From assembly GCA_028023455.1 (NCBI GenBank), contig JAQFVV010000229.1, positions 370,501-434,500 of the forward strand: 64,000 bases of DNA, in the 5' to 3' direction. This document shows, one piece after another, positions 56,193 to 64,000 of this stretch. Both the position numbers and the translations under genes were made by a program. Every line of letters starts with the position of its first letter. Positions within the stretch are counted from its first letter, which is position 1. The notes under the pieces were generated by a model. It was not told the origin of the DNA, ran no database searches, and was given only the letters and a program-made list of their open reading frames with translations. This DNA is from Epiperipatus broadwayi (lineage: Eukaryota; Onychophora; Udeonychophora; Euonychophora; Peripatidae).

Positions 56193-56796
56193 TTGTGCAC
56201 TACCCATGGAAATCTGTAAAATCCCTCTTAATATTCCACAGGTAGGAACTTATAAATCAATGATAATCCTGAGATCTCCTTATTGAAAAGTTATTCTTCT
56301 GATTATTTCCAATCTTTATTATCAAAAATAATAGGAATCAAAGTTTATTTGTAATGATCTAACAGATTAATTTAATGAGTGATTGAATTAAAACTTAATA
56401 GTTATAGATAGGATATAATATATTGGATATTATTGTTAGCCATGAGAGTATGTAGATACTTAATAAGGAGAAGTATCTGGGTATTTTCATGCCACTGAAT
56501 GAATATTTTGTATTTGTTTAATGTTAAGGGGATGTGATCTGTTTATAGGTAAATGAGTCTCATATTGGTTATATTTAAAATACGTCTTATTTTAGAAATG
56601 TTTAATCATGTAAAAGTAACTTGGGATAAATACTAACCTTATCTAAATTCAATCGTTATAGTTAAAGAAAATGGTCGGGGGAAATAGTAAGTCTGTTAAT
56701 AGTACCTAGCCAGAGTCCAAGTAGGGCCTAATGTAGGGGCTTGGTTACTCTGCTTAGGGTTGTACCACCTATAGATAGGCCACAATATATATATAT
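56193..56796 (+). repeat. Dispersed repeat, copy B
   Basis: Same family and orientation as 49471-50241 but without the 176-bp duplication. It ends GGCCACAATATATATATATG, directly before a Penelope-like fragment. It lies in the intron of the minus-strand gene. Confidence 0.85.
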
Positions 56797-56831
56797 GTAA
56801 AATAAATAAAATGCCCGTTAATTAAAAACAA

Positions 56832-57475
56832 AATTGTAATTATAAATGAAATAATAAATTTAACGGTTTACAAACTATTACACACAATCCTTAAAATCCG
56901 CAGAAGTACTTTCGGTGAATTTCTTCAACCTGCCTCAACTGCCAAACAATATTAATAAATTAGTCAATGATTCTAAGGACTTCATACCTGTCAAGCAGAA
57001 AAGTAATATCATATATCAAATTTTTTGTGTCATATATAGGTGAATCTAGGTGCAGTATTGAGAAAAGATTGAAGGAGCATGAATTGTTATATAAGCATGT
57101 AAAAAGTAAAAATAATGGTGATTTAATATCTCCTTCGGTTTTCTTTGATCATGAAAAAACATGTAAATATAAATTTAAATTTGATTTTGAAAATGTAAAA
57201 ATTCTTCATGAAGAGAGAAACCATTGTAAAAGAAAAATTAAAGAGGCAATTTTTATAAACAGGAATAAAATGCATTTAATAAATCGACAAGCTGCTAACA
57301 TTAAAATACGAGATTCGTGGAATTTGAAGTGATGACATTTGCTTCCACTTTTGAATTTAATGGCAGTTGAGGCAGGTTGAAGAGATTCACTGAAAGTACT
57401 TCTGTGGATTTTAAGGATTGTGGGTAATAGTTTATAAACCGTTAAATTTATTATTTCATTTATAATATATATATA
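56832..57475 (+). mobile_element. Penelope-like fragment: GIY-YIG endonuclease between inverted repeats
   Basis: A plus-strand frame (56967-57329) contains FVSYIGESRCSIEKRLKEHE, then CKYKFKFDFENVKILHEER, KRKIKEAIFINRNK and LINRQA. This is the GIY-YIG nuclease fold of Penelope-like elements, lacking the first GIY strand because of a small deletion or frameshift (the other frame reads NIIYQIFC just before). There is no RT. It is flanked by about 115-bp inverted repeats (56850-56950 and 57358-57470) containing GGCAGTTGAGGCAGGTTGAA and TTTATAAACCGTTAAATTTA. Inverted pLTRs and 5' truncation are usual for this class. In the repeat, GGTTGAAGA..CACYGAAAGTAC may be a diverged hammerhead-like core. Confidence 0.8.
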
Positions 57476-57586
57476 TAAAACAAAATAAAATGTCCGCTAA
57501 TATTAATAATACAATAACGAAACTTAAATATATTCCAAACAACGGTAAACAATTTATAATATAATATACATAAAAACTCATAAAGA

Positions 57587-57620
57587 AATATTTTCGATTA
57601 TATTCATAATCATTATCAAC
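57587..57620 (-). ncRNA. Variant hammerhead-like core, left arm
   Basis: On the minus strand, GTTGATAAT is followed by a perfect hairpin GATTAT-GAAT-ATAATC and then GAAAATATT. This resembles CUGAUGA-stem II-GAAA with changes in the first box. A cleavage site and stem III were not established. Confidence 0.35.
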
Positions 57621-58463
57621 TCAACTTTCAAAATGGAATAATCTATTACCAACCGGAAACACATGTCGATTTAAATATCCCACAATTCATTAATCCTAAC
57701 ATTTGCTGACTGTCTGTTTATTATCATATTTTTATACCTACTAATAAAAACTGCCTCTTTAATTTTTCTTTTTTCATTATCTCTCTCTTGGCCTAAAATT
57801 TTTTATTTTGTTTATATCAAAATCAAATTTAAAATTACAATTCCTATCATGATCATAAAAAACAGATTCAGTATATAACTTCACTTCATTATTACTATCA
57901 CTACATATCTGTACATTTTTCAAAACTCTTTTATACAACAATTTATGCTCTTTAATTCTTTTCTCCATATTACATCTAGATTCCCCCACATATGATAAGT
58001 TACACCCACAAAAAATTCTATAATTCTAAAGATAAGTTAGAAAAAAGTAATGTGAGTAATGAAATTTATAGAATTTTTTCTGGGTGTAACTTATCATATG
58101 TGGGGTAATCTAGATGTAATATGGAGAAAAGAATTAAAGAGCAGAAATTGTTGTATAAAAGAGTTTTGAAAAATGTACAGATATGTAGTAATAGTAATAA
58201 TGAAGTGAAGTTATATACTGAATCTGTTTTTTATGATCATGATAGGAATTGTAATTTTAAATTTGATTTTGATATAAACAAAATAAAAATTTTAGGCCAA
58301 GAGAGAGAGATAATGAAAAAAGAAAAATTAAAGAGGCAGTTTTTGTTAGTAGGTATAAAAATATGATAATAAACAGACAGCAAATATTAGGATTAATGAA
58401 TTGTGGGATATTTAAATTGACATGTGTTTCTGGTTGGTAATAGATGATTCCATTTTGAAAGTT

Positions 58464-58499
58464 GAGTTGATAATGATTATGAATATAATTGAAAATATT
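58464..58499 (+). ncRNA. Variant hammerhead-like core, right arm
   Basis: GTTGATAAT-GATTAT-GAAT-ATAATT-GAAAATATT; one stem base differs from the left arm (C to T, leaving a G-U pair). The same reading and limits apply as for the left arm. Confidence 0.35.
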
Positions 58500-58583
58500 T
58501 CTTTATGAGTTTTTATTTATATTATATTATAAATTGTTTACTGTTGTTTGGAATATATTTAAGTTTCGTTATATATATATATA

Positions 58584-58609
58584 TTGTACCGTTTATTTAT
58601 ACGGTACAA
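58584..58609. repeat. TTGTACCGT / ACGGTACAA mini-palindrome beside a TA run
   Basis: A perfect 9-bp inverted repeat with an 8-nt AT spacer, directly after TATATATATA. It matches the layouts at 24753 and 36331. Confidence 0.75.
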
Positions 58610-58612
58610 ATA

Positions 58613-59009
58613 TATTGGCATCCGATAAGATATTTAAAAGCTAAAAAAAAAGTAAATTTAGTGATCTTTTAAAAGAAAAAAACATTTTTAGATTTTTTCT
58701 GATTAGTATAATTTATTTTTTTTAAAAAAAACGTACAATGAAAGTTAAAATGGTCGTTCATATTTTTTTTTATGTAATTAAAAATAAAAGTTAAATTGGA
58801 AAGAATAAATGACATACAGATTACTGATCCAGATAAAGTAAAAATTCCAAAAGTAAAAAGATTACAATTAGAAAAATCTTTTTAATAATTAAAGGTGGCA
58901 GAATTATGCTAAAAAAATAATAACTTTGTAACTTAAATTTAAGATAAAATATAGAAGATTATTATCTTATATGCTGATAAAAGAACGAACAAAGATATGC
59001 GCAGAAATA
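58613..59009. other. AT-rich intron
   Basis: No recognised feature. Several poly-A and poly-T runs. Confidence 0.45.
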
Positions 59010-59480
59010 ATCAAAACTAGATCGGGGTATAAAAGGAGGAGGACAACCTTGATCTAGGTCTTCTCTATACCTTCTAGTTATGTGTCTGAAAGCTAGAGGT
59101 TTCCGCGAGCATACCTGTGGCAGTAATAGACATCCGCACAGGTATGCCACTTGCAGTACCTAGTCGTCAAGCAAGCAATGGAGACGGGCCTTGTAAAGAC
59201 CGCTTTTCATGATAAAAGGGTCACGACAACCATGCCTTTTCACTATGAGCATAACCTGTGGCAGGAATATACATCTACACAGGTACACCACTTGCAGTAC
59301 CCAGTCGTCAAGCAAGCAAGGAAATGGGCCCTGTGAAGACCGCTTTTTGCAATAAAAGGGTCATGACAGCCATGCCTTTTCTCCAGTTATAGAATGGAAC
59401 AATAATGGAAGATGCCGACAGGAGAGACCGATGGAAATTTTTAGGAGTTCAGAATCCCAAAAACACACACCAACTTACCG
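59010..59480 (+). repeat. G+C-rich block with a 140-bp tandem duplication
   Basis: Units 59107-59246 and 59247-59384 are about 85-90% alike by eye (CCTGTGGCAG, CCACTTGCAGTACC, AGTCGTCAAGCAAGCAA, AAGACCGCTTTT, AAAAGGGTCA). Each unit contains an internal inverted pair CCTGTG..CACAGG. Upstream, GGTATAAAAGGAGGAGGAC (59026) looks like a promoter. The stretch is clearly richer in G+C than the intron around it. Possibly an LTR or a SINE-like element. Short frames on both strands have no similarity I recognise. Confidence 0.6.
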
Positions 59481-59828
59481 GTAAGTTAAGAGTAACTTTT
59501 CCTAATTGTGACAAAGTTTGCAAACAATTATAAAAATTGATATCAAAATAATCCTATCAAGACTTCAAAATTTATTTTTCAAGAGACTCTTGTGTACCTA
59601 AGAACTATAATCATTGAACTGTTTTATTATTATTAATTAATTCATATCTAGATTAGTGTGTGTGTCATCTTTCCAATTAATTAAATCATAATGCTTTTGT
59701 TTTTTATTATTTATATTTTAATTTGTTAAAATAAAAATCTTGATTTCTAATATCCCTATTCATTGTACGTTATTAATGATTATTAATAAATTTATTAAAG
59801 TTAATTATGATTTGAAAATATAATTTAC
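59481..59828 (-). other. Intron of the minus-strand gene
   Basis: AT-rich, starting (minus strand) with the donor GTAAATTAT of the exon at 59829. Nothing else seen. Confidence 0.5.
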
Positions 59829-59886
59829 CTTGCCAATGCTGTATCGAAACTCAATCCTCCAGAGTTTCTAGATAATTTCGTTGTAG
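59829..59886 (-). CDS. Unidentified coiled-coil protein, 58-nt internal exon
   Basis: Bounded on the minus strand by a T-rich acceptor (CTTTTTTATTTATTTAG) and the donor CAAG|GTAAAT. It reads xCT-TTKLSRNSGGLSFDTALA-AG; the other two frames contain stops. It enters in phase 1 and leaves in phase 2, which fits the 47-nt exon at 55283-55237 and, through it, the terminal exon. The intron in between (about 4.5 kb) holds the dispersed repeat and the Penelope fragments. Earlier exons must lie further upstream, perhaps beyond the window. Confidence 0.55.
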
Positions 59887-60151
59887 CTAAATAAATAAAA
59901 AAGGGATGTTTGCCAGTGAATTCTAATATAGAATTCTGGCACCTTTCAAATAAATTAAAAGCTGGCTTACTTTATCCCATTATTTTAGTAGCTACATTAG
60001 TTAAAAGAGTGTTGTGTGACCAGGAAAAATAATTGCATCCATTAAATCTTACTGAATTGTATGATGAAACAAATTTAATAGATAGGACGTAATTTGATCA
60101 CAGAGTACGAGTAGTTAACTCGTTTAAAACACAAAATAAGTAGTGAACATT

Positions 60152-60153
<2 letters not shown>
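59887..60153. other. Upstream intron
   Basis: AT-rich. GAATTCTAATATAGAATTC (59919-59937) is a near-perfect palindrome. No coding region is assigned. Confidence 0.45.

Positions 60154-60211
<58 letters not shown>
60154..60211. repeat. (TA)n microsatellite preceded by TTACAAT
   Basis: About 58 bp of TA repeat, entered through CATTACAATATATA. Confidence 0.97.
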
Positions 60212-60213
<2 letters not shown>

Positions 60214-60367
60214 ATTTTACCTTGAACCCAATGAAAAGATTAGTGATAAGCATATTGAAGGGCTTACCTGTAATGTTAATCAAAGAACAATAAAATTTTC
60301 TGTTTATTATTGTTCATCATATAGATATAATTAAAAGAGATTTGAACCCAGATATTCAAGATCTCTT

Positions 60368-60685
60368 TAGTCATCCACTCCATCTTATACAACTGATACA
60401 CATGATGACATACATGCGAAAAGGATAGATATTTCATACTGAACCAGCACTCATCAATTATTTCAAATCATCATCTCCCACACACATATATAATTAATGC
60501 TTGGTTTATATTAAGATAGCAAATCTTCAAACTTTACTGGACAAGCTTCAATCTTCTCCAATCTTCAACCCTTCAGACATCCCATTAAAGTTTGAAGATT
60601 TGTTATCTTAAAACAAACCGAGCACTGATTATAAATATATGGGAGATGATGATGTGAACCAACTGATGGTTCAGCATTAAATAAA

Positions 60686-60767
<82 letters not shown>

Positions 60768-60836
60768 AATCATTTATCTTTTTCACATGTATGGTGATCA
60801 TGTGTATCAATTTTATAAGATGGAGTGGATGACTAA
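60368..60836. repeat. Foldback element of about 470 bp with a microsatellite in one arm
   Basis: Left arm 60368-60537 and right arm 60586-60836 are inverted copies (TAGTCATCCACTCCATCTTA / TAAGATGGAGTGGATGACTA; AAATCTTCAAACTTTA / TAAAGTTTGAAGATTT; TCATCATCTCCCA / TGGGAGATGATGA). The right arm is longer because (TA)n at 60689-60764 sits in it. The loop (60538-60585) repeats CTTCAATCTTCTCC. No coding capacity; it looks like an old foldback transposon. Confidence 0.85.
60689..60764. repeat. (TA)n microsatellite in the right arm of the foldback
   Basis: About 76 bp of TA, absent from the matching place in the left arm. Confidence 0.95.
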
Positions 60837-60839
60837 AGG

Positions 60840-62360
60840 GAGCTTGAAAGTCTAGGTTCATGAATCCTTTAATTACACCTAGCTTAACTATATATATATA
60901 TGATGCTTGTAAATTTACTATATATATTGTAATACATTAAGGATCAGCCTTTCAAGCTATTGTGCATGTGCTTTTTACGAGTGTTAATAATAAATGAATA
61001 CTTTCACTTCCAACACAAGATATAGTATTTATGAAAGAATAAAATGAATCCACTTATTCTTTCCAACCCAAATGCTTATATATGGGCAAATCTTAAAATA
61101 CTGGAAATGAAAGCATGAAGATAGACCACTCACTTTAAATATAAATATATATATATATATTGTAACTGAATTAAAATTAGAAGCAATTATTAATTATTAA
61201 AATATGAAATATATGCTTATCTAATCTGCCATTTGAACAGTAAGCAAATTTTGTAACAGATATAATAACAAATAGATAGATGAACTGGCAAAAAGGTTGA
61301 TAAAAGGCTGTTACTTTATAACTGATTACAATCTATATATTGATGAGTGATAAAATGATAGTTGCTATAATTCAATAACTAAACACTAAACATGATAATG
61401 ATATGCTCCAGCGGTTCATCATTTGTAAACAAGTAAAATTAAATGATAAATGAATTCACTGTGTTAGCTAAAATACAATTTATAATTAAATAAGGATGAC
61501 GCTAACATATAAATAAGAATATATGCATATCATGCTCTATTTCGGTGTCTACATTTTTCATTTAAGTAAATATAACATTATAGCCCGTTTGCAACTATCC
61601 TATACATTAATTCTGTTACGCTAATAATGAAATAAATAAATTATCTCATTTTTCCATATAAAATAACCAAATGAAAATTAAACTGTCATCATTAAAGATT
61701 TAACATATTTAGATATTGGGGAAGTCATTTGAACAATAAAACATACTGGCCATTGTCATCATATAAAATAATATTAAATATAGCAACTGAATAAAATTAC
61801 CCACTGTGAGATCCCTGGAGTGCATTTCGCTTATCTCCAATACTAGGTTCTTTTAACCAAGAATCCTTCTCATTCCTCTTTCCATGTATATACGACCATT
61901 CACGGTCACATGCACACACTGGTGCTATTTATAACAACGTATAAAATTATCATATAAACTTAATATCATTAAGTTGGAAAGGGATTAAATCACTCTTTAT
62001 TCAGTTTAGCTAAGTACATGTGTTTTCCCACGAGCGCCACTAGATTGTTTTAAATCTAGATAAATATCTGTTTAGAGTGTACTGAGTTCAAACTCATTCG
62101 GTACATTTTTATCACACATGACTTGGATGACCAATGAAAAAAAAATGACACTCTTATATTTTACTCATGTCAATAAAATCATAAGATCCCCTATATCACC
62201 AAAATTTATATAGATCAAAACTCTTATAGATATTGCTAGCTCATTTTACGTATATTGATGAACAAACAAGTATAATCCTATTAATGGCTTCTAAACAAAC
62301 ATCTTGAAGACCATTATTGATATTGATGGCCATTTAACTAGATTATTTATCACAATGTAA
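60840..62360. other. AT-rich DNA, unrecognised
   Basis: Contains two more (TA)n/TTGTAA junctions (60915-60930 and 61147-61168), a hairpin CTAGATT-GTTTT-AAATCTAG at 62041-62060, and a G+C-richer stretch at 61800-61935 discussed under rejected items. No gene can be supported. Confidence 0.4.
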
Positions 62361-62366
62361 AGGTAA

Positions 62367-62433
62367 TAATGATGATTATGATGATGATGATGATATCATA
62401 ATAATAATGATAATAATAGTGATGATGATACCA
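62367..62433. repeat. Compound (GAT)n/(AAT)n microsatellite
   Basis: Imperfect GATGATTAT..GATGATGATGAT followed by ATAATAATGATAATAATAG. Confidence 0.9.
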
Positions 62434-64000
62434 GCCATAGCTTATTAATAAACTCACAACAATAAATTTATCTTTATAAACTCATAAGCACTTTTTAAAA
62501 TCATCCCATTTCAAACTGGGATTTAATTATTACATTCACTAGCATTTATATAAGTTTATGTTTATTTACTAAAATACTTTTATAGTTAAAATTAGTGGTG
62601 ATGACTGATCATAACGAATCTCTATGCATGATATTCAACTTTCTATAAATCCTTATTTACTAAATATATTAATTATGTTAAACATTAGATTTAATGATTA
62701 TACTTTATTAATGATGATGGCGATCATAACTCTTGTACAGTACCATTTGAAACAGTATTTCAATCAATAATACGATATTCATCTTTGATGAAGATGATCA
62801 AAACTTATGGACACAACATAATTTTAGCTTTCTATTATTGAACTATAATTATTAAAATTTGCTTATTATCAAGCTTAATCCCTAAATACTTAAATGTAAA
62901 TCAACATTCTAGCTTACTTAACATTTTGCGAGCACTTGCTTAATATTTGCTAGTACTGATGATTCTTAATATCTGCGATCGATGATGATCATTTAAAACA
63001 ATAGAAGTAAGACAAGAAAAATACAACAATATTTTTAATAAGAACTTGGAAACCAATTAAGATATATAATTATATTTTATTAATACTATTCTTCTTTCTT
63101 TCTTTAAAATCAAATTTACTAATTAGATAAATGGCTTATTATTACATTAATTCAATATAGAACTAAGACAAAATTTTATATACAAGTTCGTCATTTTGGA
63201 TAATTTTAAAATAAGCTGGCTTAAAATGACATTAAAAATATATTTCATGGAATGCTTGCTTGAGACTTTCCTAACTTATTATATCATAAAAATAAATTTC
63301 ATATGTAACTTGTGTGTTTTATTAAACTTCCATTCAAATGTGAATCCCTGCTTTATAATTTACCATAATTTAAACTAATTAGATATAACCTATTCTTTTG
63401 ACGTGTTTGTATAAGCAGTTACACATGCACACATTTGGTAATGTTAACATATATTTCTAAAATGTATACCCCTATATTAGAGATTAATATATAAATTACA
63501 TATATAAAAAATATTCTTGCAACCTTTTAGCAAAATAAAATAAAATACATTATATCAATTTTAATATGCAACAAGATAAAATAATAAAAAAAAAACATTA
63601 TAGATGCATATATTTATAGGTTGCTCATTATCATAACAACTAAAGAACAATTAAAAAAAAAACATTTCAATATTACAATATATAATATAAAAAAAATATA
63701 AAAAAAATAATGAAAATTTAAGTTTAAAGATTTAAACTATGTTTGTGTTATGTTATGTGATATTGAGAATAACTATCGATAAACAAGCCTTTAATGTTTC
63801 TGTATCAAAGAAAAAAAATGCTTTGAACAATAAATTAAGGTTTACTTTTAATAAGCAATAATAAAAGATCTGTTAAGGAAAGTTCATAGTTACCCGATTA
63901 CTTTCACTTCTTATAAATATCCCGAGTTTGAATTTTCAGACTGCTTGTCTTTGCTCCATTTAAAAAAAAAGTTCTTGCAGATACTTTTAAGATAAACATG
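62434..64000. other. AT-rich DNA without recognised features
   Basis: No recognisable coding exon, RNA gene or repeat copy. If the minus-strand gene continues upstream, its further exons are not visible here. Confidence 0.4.

Larger units (their letters stand above)
57480..58575. mobile_element. Palindromic Penelope-like fragment with two GIY-YIG domains, head to head
   Basis: Left arm (57488-58022, coding on minus) and right arm (58073-58570, coding on plus) are inverted copies with about a 50-bp centre. Each encodes IFxGCNLSYVGxSRCNMEKR, IKEHKLLYKRVLKNVQ (or EQ), VFYDHDRNCNFKFDFDINKI and, after a frame break, KIKEAVF..NRQ, then a terminal repeat. The right arm begins further upstream (DKLEKSNVSNEIYRIFSG) and has a stop in place of Glu in YVGES; the left arm keeps YVGES. 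Each arm ends in a repeat with a hammerhead-like core. No RT. Both arms have frame breaks, so neither is likely functional. Confidence 0.85.

Noticed and set aside
60215-60262. Possible minus-strand exon (KPFNMLITNLFIGFK) with acceptor ATTACAG and donor AAG|GTAAAA next to (TA)n
   Set aside because: Splice sites are good, but its end phase (0) does not fit the exon at 59829-59886 (needs phase 1), and no intermediate exon was found. Kept only as a lead.
61800-61935. Minus-strand open stretch with REWSYIHGKRNE and WLKEPSIGDKRN
   Set aside because: Protein-like and G+C-richer, but the likely donor leaves the wrong phase for the next known exon and the acceptor is weak. It could be a repeat.

Overview
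This is a eukaryotic, almost certainly animal, genomic window. It is very AT-rich (about a quarter G+C by eye), has introns of several to 15 kb, long (TA)n and (AAT)n microsatellites, and many decayed animal-type transposons: an RTE-clade LINE, Penelope-like elements, an ISXO2-type DNA transposase, an LTR-retrotransposon remnant and foldback repeats. I see no bacterial operons, rRNA, tRNA genes or CRISPR arrays. The species cannot be fixed. A large-genome invertebrate fits, such as an arthropod, flatworm or mollusc.

Two host genes can be supported, pointing toward each other. On the + strand is the 3' part of a gene resembling the DUF4795/QRICH2 family, known in vertebrates as a sperm-flagellum protein. 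Its exons are at 3644-3889, 16412-16469 and 31617-31811 (stop), with a possible 28-nt micro-exon at 1986-2013. Intron phases agree at every junction and a poly(A) signal lies at 31829. On the - strand is the 3' part of an unidentified coiled-coil gene, with exons at 59829-59886, 55237-55283 and 54125-55164 (stop). These also join in phase, with a poly(A) signal at 54044-54049. The genes converge across about 22 kb of intergenic DNA (31.8-54.0 kb).

Region by region: 1-3.6 kb is upstream intron with a G+C-richer, possibly LTR-derived patch. Intron 1 of the + gene (3.9-16.4 kb) begins inside a (TA)n tract. It holds a direct-repeat pair with LTR-like promoter and poly(A) signals (4.45-5.8 and 8.4-10.0 kb), an inverted partial third copy, a foldback at 11.3-11.8 kb and a tandem/inverted array at 13.3-15.5 kb. 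A small foldback carrying a hammerhead-ribozyme-like core is nested in that array. Intron 2 (16.5-31.6 kb) holds the RTE LINE (17.4-19.5 kb), a Penelope GIY-YIG module (19.9-20.5 kb), the ISXO2 relic (23.4-23.7 kb), an LTR-like segment at 25 kb, (ATT)n at 28.7 kb and a MITE-like element just before the last exon. The intergenic region holds more copies of that foldback family, LTR-like and SINE-like patches, two CpG-rich patches (37.0-37.3 and 38.0-38.4 kb) that might be an unrecognised promoter or exon, a dispersed repeat at 49.5-50.2 kb, a head-to-head pLTR-like palindrome (50.6-51.35 kb) and an LTR-retrotransposon remnant (51.4-53.7 kb). The large intron of the - gene contains two GIY-YIG-bearing Penelope fragments, each flanked by or forming inverted repeats. 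Upstream of its exon at 59.8 kb lie (TA)n tracts and a 470-bp foldback.

The most interesting signals are: structured-RNA candidates in the Penelope-type repeats (variant hammerhead-like cores, and a hairpin whose loop differs between copies but stays GNRA); the recurrent junction between (TA)n arrays and TTGTA, sometimes in small palindromes; the splice donor embedded in a microsatellite; and GIY-YIG endonuclease fragments arranged as palindromes without reverse transcriptase.
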